From: Microvirga sp. TS319
GTDB lineage: Bacteria > Pseudomonadota > Alphaproteobacteria > Rhizobiales > Beijerinckiaceae
DNA: 64,000 bases
Assembly: GCF_041276405.1 (NCBI RefSeq)
Contig: NZ_JBGGGT010000001.1
Span: forward strand, 169,501 to 233,500
Direction of reading: 5' to 3'
Below the pieces are notes generated by a model that saw only the letters and a list, made by a program, of their open reading frames with translations, did not search any database and was not told the DNA's origin. The position numbers and the translations under genes are program-made. Of the stretch, positions 25,985-35,142 are shown one piece after another; position 1 is the stretch's first letter; every line of letters starts with the position of its first letter.

Positions 25985-26644
25985 TCAGGCGGCCGCTTTG
26001 CTGTGGAGGACATTCCACAGCGCAGAGGCGTGAAAATCTGCGATGACGACGTCCGCGCCCACGTCGCGCATGTCCTGTGCGGTCAGGCCGGTGAGCATAC
26101 CGAAGGAGAAGAGGCTTGCGGCTTTGGCGGCTTTCATGCCCGAGGGTGAATCCTCGAAGGCGATGGCCTCGTCCGCGCGCACGCCCAGGCGTTCCAGGGC
26201 CGTCAGATAGGGAAGGGGATCCGGCTTTCCACGCTCCACCTGGTCGATCGTGACCTGGACGGGAAAACGCTTGGTGATTCCAAGGACGTCCAGCATGTGC
26301 TCCGCATTGAGGTGGGGGGCATTGGTGACGAGCGCAGTCCCGATCCCGCGCTCATCCGCCCAGTCGAGAAGCTCGACGAGACCGTCCAGGGGCTTCAGAT
26401 CGAGAGCCAGGCGGCGGAACGCCGCCTCCTTTTCGTCGGCGAAGGCCACATGTTCTTCGACCGAACGGTGGGGCAGGAGAGTGGCGAAGATGGACTCATT
26501 GGTGCGGCCGATGATCGTAGAGCGGTAGACATGCTCGTCGATCGTCACGCCTTCGGGGCTGAGAACCTCCGCGAATGCCCGCAGATGGACGGGGTCGCTG
26601 TGCACCAGAGTGCCATCCATGTCGAAAATCAGAGCTTTGAGCAT
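25985..26644 (-). CDS. HAD-superfamily hydrolase (beta-phosphoglucomutase/phosphatase-like)
   Basis: A 219-residue HAD hydrolase with the nucleophile motif DMDGTLVHSD (Asp8, Asp10), the motif II region ALVTNAPH, the Lys in QVERGKPDPLPYL, and the acidic motif AIAFEDSPSGMKAA. The cap is the helical C1 type, giving a phosphatase or phosphomutase of small sugar phosphates or phosphoglycolate; the substrate is not determined. It converges on the HxlR gene with 8 nt between stops. Confidence 0.86.
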   Translation of the reverse strand: MLKALIFDMDGTLVHSDPVHLRAFAEVLSPEGVTIDEHVYRSTIIGRTNESIFATLLPHRSVEEHVAFADEKEAAFRRLALDLKPLDGLVELLDWADERGIGTALVTNAPHLNAEHMLDVLGITKRFPVQVTIDQVERGKPDPLPYLTALERLGVRADEAIAFEDSPSGMKAAKAASLFSFGMLTGLTAQDMRDVGADVVIADFHASALWNVLHSKAAA

Positions 26645-26678
26645 TCGTTTATCTCGGGAAAGTCAGTGAGGCACTACG

Positions 26679-26774
26679 GCATCGGACGTGAAATCGAATC
26701 CACATCCGATGCTCTCCTTGCTTGAGCATCTTTTCACGCAAAACCGGTTCCCACCTTTGCGTTCGATGCTCTAG
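26679..26774. repeat. Dispersed palindromic repeat, copy 3 (composite)
   Basis: Module one is GCATCGGACGTG at 26679 to CACATCCGATGC ending 26712. Module two is GAGCATC at 26724 to GATGCTC ending 26772, with AAAACCGGTTCCCAC inside. It has the opposite orientation to copies 1a/1b and lies upstream of the potassium-channel gene, 5' of the HAD gene. Confidence 0.85.
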
Positions 26775-26871
26775 TAAACCGCTTCGGCCGGAATGGCACC
26801 CTGTTAGAATTGCAGGTCTGCCATATAGATAGTGTCAGGGTCCCGGTCCTGAAAGAAAGCACGTTTCTCCT

Positions 26872-27681
26872 ATGCATCACGCGCCCTCTCGGAAAGATGG
26901 CGGAAAGCCCCGCTGGAAATTGATCGAGCGGCTCAGGTTTCTCTATGAGGGCGATGCTCCGGAAGCGCACCGGTTCCGTTATGGCCTTCTGCTCTTCGAC
27001 GTCATCACGATCCTCTTCATCGTCATCACGTCCTTCCTGCCACGCTATCCCTTCGAAGAGCGGGTCGATATGGTGATCGGCTTCGGCGTTCTGGCCGATT
27101 TTCTGGCCCGGATCGTCATCAGCCGGAACCGGTGGCGCGACCTCGCCCATCCAGCCACCTTCGCCGATATCGCCGCTATCGTGTCCTTTCTCGCCCCTGT
27201 GGTCGGCGAGGGCGTCGGCTTTCTGCGCATCCTGCGCACCGTTCGGCTGCTACGGACCTATCAGCTTCTGGTGCGGCTGCGCTCCGACAGCCCCTTTTTC
27301 AGGCGCAACGAGGAGGTGATCATTGCGAGCGTCAATCTCGGCGTCTTCATCTTCATCATGACGGGGTTCGTCTACGAGACGCAGCGCTGGACCAATCACG
27401 ACATCGGCAATTACATCGATGCGCTCTACTTCACCATCGCGACGCTTACCACAACGGGTTTCGGCGACATCACGCTCACGGGCACCCTGGGGCACCTGAT
27501 CTCGGTCATCATCATGATCTGCGGCGTGACGCTGTTCCTGCGCCTCGTGCAGGTTCTCCTGCGGCCCAACAAGGTGCGTCACCCCTGTCCCGTCTGCGGG
27601 TTGCAGCGTCACGACAGGGATGCGGTGCACTGCAAGGCCTGCGGCACGGTCCTCAACATTCCGGATGAAGGCGACGTCTAG
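26872..27681 (+). CDS. Voltage-gated potassium-type ion channel with C-terminal zinc ribbon
   Basis: A 269-residue six-helix channel. S4 has regularly spaced arginines (FLRILRTVRLLRTYQLLVRL, about 122-141), a voltage-sensor pattern. The pore filter is TTTGFGD at 193-199, with GFG in place of the common GYG. After S6 there is a compact zinc ribbon with CPVC (Cys239/242) and CKAC (Cys254/257) at the very C-terminus. It should form an inner-membrane tetramer; K+ selectivity is inferred. The zinc ribbon is uncommon and may be a metal or redox gate. The stop is followed directly by a repeat. Confidence 0.87.
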   Translation: MHHAPSRKDGGKPRWKLIERLRFLYEGDAPEAHRFRYGLLLFDVITILFIVITSFLPRYPFEERVDMVIGFGVLADFLARIVISRNRWRDLAHPATFADIAAIVSFLAPVVGEGVGFLRILRTVRLLRTYQLLVRLRSDSPFFRRNEEVIIASVNLGVFIFIMTGFVYETQRWTNHDIGNYIDALYFTIATLTTTGFGDITLTGTLGHLISVIIMICGVTLFLRLVQVLLRPNKVRHPCPVCGLQRHDRDAVHCKACGTVLNIPDEGDV

Positions 27682-27817
27682 CGCATCGTGCGGACCCAGC
27701 GGGCCGCGTGAGCGAAAAGTGGACCCGGTTTTCCGCTCGCAACGATGCGCCATTGAAGGAGTGGAGCATCGGATTGGATCCCAAAAGTGGGTCCACTTCC
27801 TGCGTCCGATGCTCTAG
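27681..27817. repeat. Dispersed palindromic repeat, copy 4 (composite)
   Basis: Module A runs from GCGCATCG at 27681 (its first base is the last base of the channel stop codon) to CGATGCGC, with AAGTGGACCCGGTTTTCCGC inside. Module B runs from GAGCATCGG near 27753 to CCGATGCTCTAG at 27817. The element fills the gap between the convergent channel and ABC ATPase genes. Confidence 0.87.
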
Positions 27818-27819
27818 GA

Positions 27820-28935
27820 TCAGGCTCCGGGAATGATCGCGATGCCACGCTCCGGCGCGAAGGCGATCGCGACCGGCGTGCCGGCAGCGATGGAATCCTT
27901 GCGGCCATATTGAACGACGAACAGGGTCCCGACGGGGCTCTCCACCTCGTATTCCACCTGCGTGCCGAGATAGGATGCTTTCCTGACCGTTCCCATCGTT
28001 TTACCGCTAGCGTTCGAGCCGTCGTCGAGCGTGATCGCATCGGGGCGGATCGCGAGCTTCACAGGCCCCTGTCCCACGCCGCGACGAGGAAGCTCGAGGT
28101 TCACGCCGCCAATCCGCACATTCGCCGTCGCTCCCGATCCGTCGATGACCTCGCCGGAGACGATATTGGCATCGCCGATGAAGTCGGCGACGAACAGGTC
28201 CGCGGGTTCCTCATAGAGCTCTCGCGGTGTGCCCGTCTGAGCGATCCGGGCGTTCGACATGACGATGATGTGGTCGGAGACGGCGAGCGCCTCCTCCTGA
28301 TCGTGGGTGACATAGGCCACGGTGAGATTGAGGCTCTGCTGCAGTTCGCGGATGTCTTCGCGCACGCGGCGGCGCAGTTTGGCATCGAGATTCGACAGGG
28401 GTTCGTCGAACAGCAGCACCTGCGGCTCCAGGACGAGCGCGCGCGCAACGGCCACACGCTGCTGCTGGCCGCCGGAGAGCTCCGAGGGAGCGCGCTTTTC
28501 GAGACCCTTCAGGCCGATCAGCGCGAGTTTCTCCATGGCCATCTCGTAAGCATTCTTCTTGGAGACGCCCTGCACGGTCGGCCCATAGGCCACGTTCTCC
28601 AGAACCGACATATGCGGAAAGAGCGCATAGGACTGGAACACCATGCTCACGTCGCGATCCGCGGCGGACAGGTTCGTCACGTCGCGTCCGCCGATCAGAA
28701 TCTGGCCTTCGCTCGCCATTTCGAGACCTGCAATCATGCGCAGCGTCGTCGTTTTCCCGCAGCCGGAGGGGCCGAGCAGCGTCACGAGCTGGCCGGGCGC
28801 GATGGTGAAGGATACGTCGTCCACGGCCGTGACGGTTCCGTAGCGCTTCGTCACGTTGCGAAACTCGACCGAAGCCGCCTGTTTCTTGGATGCCGGGGAG
28901 CGGGACAGGGAGCTGATGGAGGATATCTGGTTCAT
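27820..28935 (-). CDS. ABC transporter ATP-binding protein (ferric/polyamine/phosphonate-type importer)
   Basis: A 371-residue ATPase. It has Walker A GPSGCGKTT, Q-loop VFQSYALFPHM, signature LSGGQQQRVAVARAL, Walker B LLFDEPLSNLDAKL, the H-loop His in VAYVTHDQEEA, and a C-terminal TOBE-like regulatory domain (about 280-371). It energises the neighbouring fused permease. Its ATG overlaps the permease stop (ATGA, 28932-28935), so the two are translationally coupled. The order binding protein, permease, ATPase and the subfamily resemble Fe(III) or 2-aminoethylphosphonate importers. Confidence 0.92.
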   Translation of the reverse strand: MNQISSISSLSRSPASKKQAASVEFRNVTKRYGTVTAVDDVSFTIAPGQLVTLLGPSGCGKTTTLRMIAGLEMASEGQILIGGRDVTNLSAADRDVSMVFQSYALFPHMSVLENVAYGPTVQGVSKKNAYEMAMEKLALIGLKGLEKRAPSELSGGQQQRVAVARALVLEPQVLLFDEPLSNLDAKLRRRVREDIRELQQSLNLTVAYVTHDQEEALAVSDHIIVMSNARIAQTGTPRELYEEPADLFVADFIGDANIVSGEVIDGSGATANVRIGGVNLELPRRGVGQGPVKLAIRPDAITLDDGSNASGKTMGTVRKASYLGTQVEYEVESPVGTLFVVQYGRKDSIAAGTPVAIAFAPERGIAIIPGA

Positions 28936-31121
28936 GGAATGGCTTGCGCGGCAACGGGGCTGGCTGAAGTGCTCTGCGAGCGGCGTCCGAGACGCCGTTC
29001 GCCGACGGCAAGCTGGATCGCCAGGATCGCGAGCAGCATGACGACGATGAGCACGGTGGAATAGGCGATTGCGAGGCCGAACTCGCCCGCTTCGACACGG
29101 CCGACGATGTAGGTCGTAGCCATGTTGTACTCGGCGGTCACCAGGAAGATCACGGCGCTGACCGCGGTCATCGCGCGAACGAAGGAATAGACCAGCGAGG
29201 CCACGATGGCGGGGCGGAGCAGGGGCAGCACCACACGGCGCATGGTGGTGGCCGAGCGGGCGCCGAGGGTCAAGGAGGCCTCGTCCAGGCTCTTGTCGAT
29301 CTGGCTGAGCGTCGCGATGCCGGAGCGCACGCCGACGGGCATGTTGCGGAACACGAAGCACATCACGAGCACGAATCCCGTGCCGGTGATTTCGATGGGG
29401 GGCACATTGAAGGCGAGGATGTAGGAGACGCCCACCACCGTGCCGGGGATCGCAAAGCTCAGCAGGGTGCCGAATTCGAAGGCGCGCTGGCCCGAGAAGC
29501 GCTGGCGAGTCAGCAGATACGCCGTCAGCAGGCCGATGGCCGCGGTCAGCGGCGCGGAGAGGGCCGCGACCTTGATCGTGGCAAAGAACGAATTCCAGGC
29601 CGAACCCGAGAAATAGAGGCCCCAATCGGCCCGTTCGATCCGGAAAGCCGTGAGGAAATGGTCGAGGGTCGGCGTGTAGTCTCGGCCCATGGAGCGCACG
29701 AAGGCGCCGACCAGGATGACGATGTAAACCGCAACCGTGAACAGAGCCCAAGGGATGACAGTCAAATAGGACGCAAGGGCCACCCGGCGCGGCAAAGGCA
29801 GCGGAATGCCGGCATCGCCCTTGCCGGTCACCGTGGTATAGACCTTCTTGCCGAGCCACGCATGCTGCAGCCAGAACGCGCCGAGCGTGAACGCGAGCAG
29901 AACGATCGAGAGCACGGCGGCCCGCCCCTGATCCTGTTGCGCGCCGACGACGGCGAAGAAGATCTTGGTGGAAAGCACTTCGAAATTACCGCCGAGAACG
30001 AGCGGATTGCCGAAATCGGCAAGGCTCTCCACGAATCCGAGCAGGAAGGCGTTCGCCAATCCCGGACGCATCAGCGGCAGCGTCACGGTCAGGAACGTCG
30101 TCCAGCTCTTGGCGCGAAGGGTCTGGGAGGCCTCCTCGAGCGTCGGGCTGATGCCCTGCACCACGCCGATGAGCACCAGGAAGGCGATGGGCGTGAAAGC
30201 GAGAAGTTGCGCGATGAAGACGCCTGGGAGGCCATAGATCCAGCGCGAGCGCGGGATTCCGAACCACTCCCACAGGACGGCCGAGAGGGCGCCGGAGCGT
30301 CCGAAGATCAGGATCAACGCGAGACCGATCACGAAGGGCGGCGTGATGATGGGCAGAACGCTCATTACGCGCAGGAGCTTCTTGTAGCGAAACGCCGTGC
30401 GCGTGGCGATGAGCGCGAAGGCAAGCCCGAGGGCGGTGGTGCCAACGCCGACGAGTAGACCGAGAAACAGAGTGTTCCAGGCCACGCCGCAGCGCAGATC
30501 GCTCGACAGGCAGTCGAGCCCCCAGATGGATCGGTCCATGAATTTGGTCACGAACTCGAGAGGGGCGAAGTTGCCGTTGTTGTCGGCGAACGCGCTCGCC
30601 AGAATCGTCGTCACGGGAAAGAAGACGAAAACGAGGATCAGCGCGATGACAACGCCGATGGAGGAGGTGACAAAGGCATCGCCCCGACACCATCCCCGCG
30701 CGGCTAGCCCGTGGCACAGGATGATGAGGAAGGCGACGGCGGTGAGCGTAGCGCCATAGCCCATGCCGGCTTGGCTCGGTCCCGCGCTGCCGGTGGCCGT
30801 CTTGAGGATGTCGATCGTCCAGCCGTGCAGGCCGATGGTGAAACCCTGGAGAACGATCAGCGCGAGCCCCAGCAGACCGGATGCGATCATCCAGATGCTG
30901 TTGTCGGTCCGCGCGGGGAGAGCCGCAGGCCGCAGGCTCAAGATCAGCGGTGCGAGAACAGGCAGAAGCCACCAGGCTCCCTTGAGGCCATGAACGAGCG
31001 CCGACCCGCCGATGACATAGTCGGCGATGGTCGGAGCGGCTGAGCGGTCGAAACCATACCAGGGCAGGAGGACGAAGCCGACCCAGCCCAAAATGATCCA
31101 GCCAAGGGTTGCCCGGGACAT
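28932..31121 (-). CDS. ABC transporter permease, two fused transmembrane domains
   Basis: A 729-residue inner-membrane protein containing both permease domains of the importer. Two EAA-type coupling loops are visible: EASQTLRAKSWTTFLTVTLP in the first half and EASLTLGARSATTMRRVVLP in the second. The fused form is typical of SfuB/FbpB ferric-iron and some phosphonate permeases, but at 729 aa it is longer, with about 200 additional N-terminal residues that contain several hydrophobic segments. It is transcribed after the binding-protein gene and before the ATPase. Confidence 0.9.
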   Translation of the reverse strand: MSRATLGWIILGWVGFVLLPWYGFDRSAAPTIADYVIGGSALVHGLKGAWWLLPVLAPLILSLRPAALPARTDNSIWMIASGLLGLALIVLQGFTIGLHGWTIDILKTATGSAGPSQAGMGYGATLTAVAFLIILCHGLAARGWCRGDAFVTSSIGVVIALILVFVFFPVTTILASAFADNNGNFAPLEFVTKFMDRSIWGLDCLSSDLRCGVAWNTLFLGLLVGVGTTALGLAFALIATRTAFRYKKLLRVMSVLPIITPPFVIGLALILIFGRSGALSAVLWEWFGIPRSRWIYGLPGVFIAQLLAFTPIAFLVLIGVVQGISPTLEEASQTLRAKSWTTFLTVTLPLMRPGLANAFLLGFVESLADFGNPLVLGGNFEVLSTKIFFAVVGAQQDQGRAAVLSIVLLAFTLGAFWLQHAWLGKKVYTTVTGKGDAGIPLPLPRRVALASYLTVIPWALFTVAVYIVILVGAFVRSMGRDYTPTLDHFLTAFRIERADWGLYFSGSAWNSFFATIKVAALSAPLTAAIGLLTAYLLTRQRFSGQRAFEFGTLLSFAIPGTVVGVSYILAFNVPPIEITGTGFVLVMCFVFRNMPVGVRSGIATLSQIDKSLDEASLTLGARSATTMRRVVLPLLRPAIVASLVYSFVRAMTAVSAVIFLVTAEYNMATTYIVGRVEAGEFGLAIAYSTVLIVVMLLAILAIQLAVGERRLGRRSQSTSASPVAAQAIP

Positions 31122-31183
31122 ATCAGTTCTCGCGTAACAACAAAGGCGGGCCTCTGTCGAAGCCCGACGTCAAAACCATACGG

Positions 31184-31230
31184 TCGAAAAATACGGGCCG
31201 GCGAGGAGCGCAGCGCTCTTCGCCGGCCCG
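31184..31230 (-). terminator. Rho-independent terminator between binding protein and permease
   Basis: A 17-bp stem (31194-31210 with 31214-31230, one G-U) with a 3-nt loop, followed on the minus strand by TATTTTT. It lies 10 nt after the binding-protein stop. A partial terminator here would give more binding protein than permease, as is common in ABC importers. Confidence 0.8.
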
Positions 31231-31240
31231 TGCAGGCAGC

Positions 31241-32281
31241 CTATTTGGGCAGGTTCTTGACCTCGTTGTCCCACTTGGACAGGAGGCGCTTGCGCTCTTC
31301 CGACGAGCCGTACTTCGCAAAGTCGAAATTGATGAGCTTGATATCGCTGAGCTTCGGAGCCTGGGGCGGAACCGGCGTGTTCTTGTTGGACGGTACCTGA
31401 TAGGACTTGGCTTCCGCGCCGAGCTTCTGCGCATCCGCGCTCAGGGCCCAATCATAGAATTTCTTGGCGCTGTCGAGATTCTTGGCGCCCTTCACGATCG
31501 ACATGGAGCCGATTTCGTAGCCCGTCCCCTCGCAAGGGGCGACAACCTTGACCGGTGCCTTGTCCACGATCATCGTCACGATGTCGTGCATGAAGGCGAT
31601 GCCGGCCGTCGTTTCGCCCTGGGCCATGGCCTTGGCGGGAGCCGCGCCCGACTTCGTGTACTGGTTGATGTTCTTGTGCAGGGCCTTGAGGTATTCGAAG
31701 CCCTTGTCCTCGCCCATGATCTGGATGATCGTCGCCAGCAGGGTATAGGCCGTGCCCGAGGAGTTCGGGTCGGCGACCTGAACTTCGTCCTTCAGCTCGG
31801 GCTTGAGCAGGTCGGCCCAGCATTTCAGCTCGGGCACGTTGTTGGACTTGGCGAGTTCCGTGTTGTAGCCGAAGCCGAGCGCGCCGGAATAGATGCCGAC
31901 GGTGCGGTGCTTGGACTGTTCCCACTGGCGCACCGCCCAATCCTGCAGCTCACCCATCTTCGGCGAATTGTAGTCGACCGTCAGGCCTTCCTCGGCGGCC
32001 TGCATGTGAGGGTCGCCCGTGCCGCCCCACCAGATGTCGGCCCGGGGATTGGCGGATTCCGCCTTGATCTGGGCATAGATCTCACCCGAACTCTTACGGG
32101 TCATGGAAACCTTGATGCCGGTATCGCGCTCGAATGCGTTCGTCATCGCGCGGCACCATTCCTCCTGAACGCCGCAATACATCACGAGCTCACCCTGAGC
32201 CTGCGCCGCACCGGCCGAGAAGAAGGACAGGGCGGTCATGGAGCCGGCCAGCATCGTGGCGGCCGCGAAATTCTTCATCAT
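31241..32281 (-). CDS. Periplasmic substrate-binding protein of the ABC importer
   Basis: A 346-residue exported protein. The signal peptide is MMKNFAAATMLAGSMTALSF followed by FSAGAAQA, with likely cleavage near residue 28. It then has a type II binding-protein fold (GELVMYCGVQEEWCRAM, ADIWWGGTGDPHMQAAEEG, GIYSGALGFGYNT). It is similar to the Fe(III)-binding and thiamine/phosphonate-binding cluster. The paired tyrosines of FbpA-type iron proteins are not evident, so the ligand is uncertain. GGGAGGAAACC precedes the start. Two cysteines lie close together in the mature N-terminus. Confidence 0.87.
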   Translation of the reverse strand: MMKNFAAATMLAGSMTALSFFSAGAAQAQGELVMYCGVQEEWCRAMTNAFERDTGIKVSMTRKSSGEIYAQIKAESANPRADIWWGGTGDPHMQAAEEGLTVDYNSPKMGELQDWAVRQWEQSKHRTVGIYSGALGFGYNTELAKSNNVPELKCWADLLKPELKDEVQVADPNSSGTAYTLLATIIQIMGEDKGFEYLKALHKNINQYTKSGAAPAKAMAQGETTAGIAFMHDIVTMIVDKAPVKVVAPCEGTGYEIGSMSIVKGAKNLDSAKKFYDWALSADAQKLGAEAKSYQVPSNKNTPVPPQAPKLSDIKLINFDFAKYGSSEERKRLLSKWDNEVKNLPK

Positions 32282-32407
32282 TTTGGTTTCCTCCCTTACG
32301 GTTATTGTCACGGTTTTTATTGGTCGGCTAAGCTCCCCTCAATGGCGCGTCCGGTCAAGAGCCTAGCCGCCGATGTGAAAATGAATCTTTAGAATAATGT
32401 CGTCGCG

Positions 32408-33202
32408 TCAGGGCTCCTTCGCGATGCCGGTCGCCACCATGAGGTTTTCCGCGAGTTCGGGCGTGCAGGCGAGAACGGGGTTTCCGCTGCGCAACCCATC
32501 CTTGGCCAGGAAGTTGTTGGTCCAGCCTCCCGCTTCTTCGATGATGAGGAGGCCTGCCAGAGCGTCCCACGAATTGATGTGGAGCTCGCAATAGGCGTCG
32601 ATCCTCCCGTCCGCCACATAGGCGAGACCGAGCGTGCCGGAGCCCGCCCGGCGCACATTCGCGCCGCTTGCCTTGAGTTTTGCGACCGCATCGACATAGG
32701 GCTCCGCCGGCAGGCGGGAGGACCAGCCCGCCTCCACCGTTGCCTGGCGGATGTCGGACAATCCGCTCACCTTGATCGTCTCGCCGTTGAGGATTGCGCC
32801 CCGTCCGCGCTGGGCGGTGTAGAGATCCGCATGCATGACGTCGTAGATCACGCCGATTTCGACCCGGCCGTCGCGAACGAAGGCGATCGAGATGGCGAAA
32901 TGCGGAATGCCGCGGGCAAAGTTAGCCGTTCCGTCAATGGGATCGACGACCCACACGTCGCGCTCGAACGAGCCGCCTCCCTCCTCGCCGAAGAAAGAGT
33001 CGGCGGGAAACAGCTCTCCCAGGCGGCGCCGGATCAGTTCTTCGACCTCCGCGTCGGTCGCTGTCAGAAAGTCCTGAGGGCCTTTGAAATCCGGGCGCTG
33101 AGAACGCGGGCGCTCGAGGAAGCGCTTGCGGGCCAGCACTCCCGCCTCACGCGCAATGGCGCAGGCTGCGGCAAATCTCATGTCCAGGCTGTGAGTCGTC
33201 AT
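32408..33202 (-). CDS. Inositol monophosphatase family protein
   Basis: About 264 residues with the IMPase metal motifs GEEGG, WVVDPIDGTANFARG and SWDALAGLLIIEEAGG, so a Li+-sensitive, Mg2+-dependent phosphatase fold. Candidates include inositol-1-phosphate, 3'-phosphoadenosine-5'-phosphate (CysQ-like) or histidinol phosphate. ATG 33202 (MTTHSLDMRF) is chosen; a GTG at 33229 would add nine residues. It stands alone between the ABC importer and the Nudix gene. Confidence 0.86.
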   Translation of the reverse strand: MTTHSLDMRFAAACAIAREAGVLARKRFLERPRSQRPDFKGPQDFLTATDAEVEELIRRRLGELFPADSFFGEEGGGSFERDVWVVDPIDGTANFARGIPHFAISIAFVRDGRVEIGVIYDVMHADLYTAQRGRGAILNGETIKVSGLSDIRQATVEAGWSSRLPAEPYVDAVAKLKASGANVRRAGSGTLGLAYVADGRIDAYCELHINSWDALAGLLIIEEAGGWTNNFLAKDGLRSGNPVLACTPELAENLMVATGIAKEP

Positions 33203-33395
33203 AGCGTTCAGGCGTTCCTCAGGATCCACAGGGCGGCCGGTTTGTTGTCACACGTTCATAAAGGGTCGTGAAAATACAGGAGGCAACCTGCTCCGATGAA
33301 AGGAGATGTCCCCGGGCCTGTGAAATTGATCCTTTATTAGCCGGCTCAGATCAATTACGTTACAAGCTAACCGCGCAAAATCATACTCTCGTCGA

Positions 33396-33821
33396 ATGCC
33401 CCGGACGCCACAAGCAGAACTCAGCCAAGTCGCAGCGCTTCCTTTCCGCATCAAGGATGGTCGGATCGAGGTGCTCCTCGTCACATCCCGCGAGACCAAG
33501 CGCTGGCTGATCCCGAAGGGCTGGCCGATGAAGGGCAAGAAGCCCTACAAGGCGGCTGCCCGAGAGGCGGAGGAAGAGGCCGGCGTGAAAGGCGCGATCA
33601 AGCAGGAGCCCATGGGCTCCTATGATTATTGGAAACGTCGCGCCTCCCATTTCGATCTCTGCCGCGTGAACGTGTACCCCCTCGAGGTTTCGAAACAGCT
33701 CAAATCCTGGCGCGAGAAGGGGCAGCGCGACGCGCGGTGGTTCGAGGTCGAGGAGGCGGCTCTCCAGGTCTTGGAGCCGGCGCTCGCGGACCTGATCCGC
33801 AGCCTGCCCCAGCATGTCTGA
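33396..33821 (+). CDS. Nudix hydrolase
   Basis: A 141-residue Nudix protein. The box is [23 protein letters not shown]: the REAEEEAGV part with the metal-binding Glu triplet is intact, while the usual early Glu of the GX5E element is Lys, as in several diphosphoinositol-polyphosphate-type Nudix proteins. Expected chemistry is hydrolysis of a nucleoside-diphosphate-linked compound. It is divergent from the IMPase gene. Confidence 0.85.
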   Translation: MPRTPQAELSQVAALPFRIKDGRIEVLLVTSRETKRWLIPKGWPMKGKKPYKAAAREAEEEAGVKGAIKQEPMGSYDYWKRRASHFDLCRVNVYPLEVSKQLKSWREKGQRDARWFEVEEAALQVLEPALADLIRSLPQHV

Positions 33822-33958
33822 GGCCCTCGTCTTTTGAGGTACGGCCCGGAAAATTCCGCCCGTTAGGGAACGCAACCCTTCCCAAGAAGTCTTTCCCGTA
33901 TCGACGCGGCCATGCGGCGCAGCTTGGCCGTTTGCAGGCATGCTGGAAGGAGATTTCG

Positions 33959-35131
33959 ATGAGGGCCCTCGTTTGGCACGGCACGACGGACATTCGCTGC
34001 GATTCGGTTCCTGATCCGGAAATCGAGCATCCGCGCGATGCGATCATCAAGGTGACGAGCTGTGCCATCTGCGGCTCCGATCTCCACCTCTACGACCATT
34101 TCATGCCCGGCATGAAGAACGGCGACATCATGGGCCATGAGACCATGGGCGAGGTCGTCGAAGTGGGTGCGGAAGCCAAAGGCAAACTGAAGGTCGGCGA
34201 CCGGGTCGTGATTCCCTTCACGATTATCTGTGGCCAATGCGACCAGTGCAAACGCGGCAATTTCTCGGTCTGCGAGCGAACAAACCGCAACGGCAATATC
34301 GCGGCAAAGGCTTTCGGCCATACGACCGCGGGATTGTTCGGCTATACGCATCTGACGGGCGGTTACCCGGGTGGTCAGGCAGAATATCTGCGCGTGCCGT
34401 TCGCCGACGCCACCCACATCAAGGTGCCGGATGGAATTCCCGACGAAAAGCTGCTCTTCCTGAGCGACATCTTCCCCACAGGCTGGCAGGCCGCGGTACA
34501 GTGCGACATCCAGCCGACCGATACGGTAGCGATCTGGGGGGCGGGTCCCGTCGGCCAGATGACGATCCGCAGCGCGATCCTGCTCGGCGCCAAGCAGGTG
34601 ATCGTGATTGATCGCGTTCCGGAGCGGCTCGCCATGGCGGAAGCCGGCGGCGCGGTCACCATCAATTTCGATCAGGAGAGCGTCATTGAGCGTCTGAACG
34701 AGCTCACCAACGGCAAGGGGCCGGAGAAGTGCATCGACTGCGTGGGCATGGAAGCGCATGCGGCCGGTACGGTCGACGCCATGTATGATCGCGTGAAGCA
34801 GGCGACGATGACGGAAACGGACCGTCCGCACGTGCTGCGCGAGATGGCGTATGTCTGCCGCCCTGCCGGAACGCTCTCCGTGCCCGGCGTCTACGGCGGA
34901 CTGCTCGACAAGATTCCCTTCGGCGCCATCATGAACAAGGGCCTCACGATCCGCACCGGCCAGACTCACGTGAACCGCTGGACCGGCGATCTTCTGCGGC
35001 GCATCGAGGACGGCCAGATCGACCCGTCTTTCGTGATCACGCATACGGTAGGCCTCGAAGAGGGGCCTGAGATGTACAAGATTTTCCGCGACAAGCAGGA
35101 CGGCTGCGTCAAGGTCGTTCTCAAACCTTAA
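33959..35131 (+). CDS. Zinc-dependent alcohol dehydrogenase (formaldehyde-dehydrogenase-like MDR)
   Basis: A 390-residue medium-chain dehydrogenase. The catalytic zinc site is Cys38 (CAICGSD), His60 and Glu61; the structural zinc is bound by Cys91, Cys94, Cys97 and Cys105 ([15 protein letters not shown]). The Rossmann motif is [10 protein letters not shown]. The extra loop near [17 protein letters not shown] resembles glutathione-independent formaldehyde dehydrogenases. ATG 33959 has AAGGAG upstream. It is followed by a small membrane protein gene 11 nt on; such pairs occur in rhizobia. Confidence 0.88.
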   Translation: MRALVWHGTTDIRCDSVPDPEIEHPRDAIIKVTSCAICGSDLHLYDHFMPGMKNGDIMGHETMGEVVEVGAEAKGKLKVGDRVVIPFTIICGQCDQCKRGNFSVCERTNRNGNIAAKAFGHTTAGLFGYTHLTGGYPGGQAEYLRVPFADATHIKVPDGIPDEKLLFLSDIFPTGWQAAVQCDIQPTDTVAIWGAGPVGQMTIRSAILLGAKQVIVIDRVPERLAMAEAGGAVTINFDQESVIERLNELTNGKGPEKCIDCVGMEAHAAGTVDAMYDRVKQATMTETDRPHVLREMAYVCRPAGTLSVPGVYGGLLDKIPFGAIMNKGLTIRTGQTHVNRWTGDLLRRIEDGQIDPSFVITHTVGLEEGPEMYKIFRDKQDGCVKVVLKP

Positions 35132-35142
35132 AGGTGAATGTT

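Noticed and set aside
31109..32392. + strand open frame opposite the ABC binding protein
   Set aside because: Antisense shadow; the binding protein on the minus strand has a signal peptide, a ribosome-binding site and family motifs.
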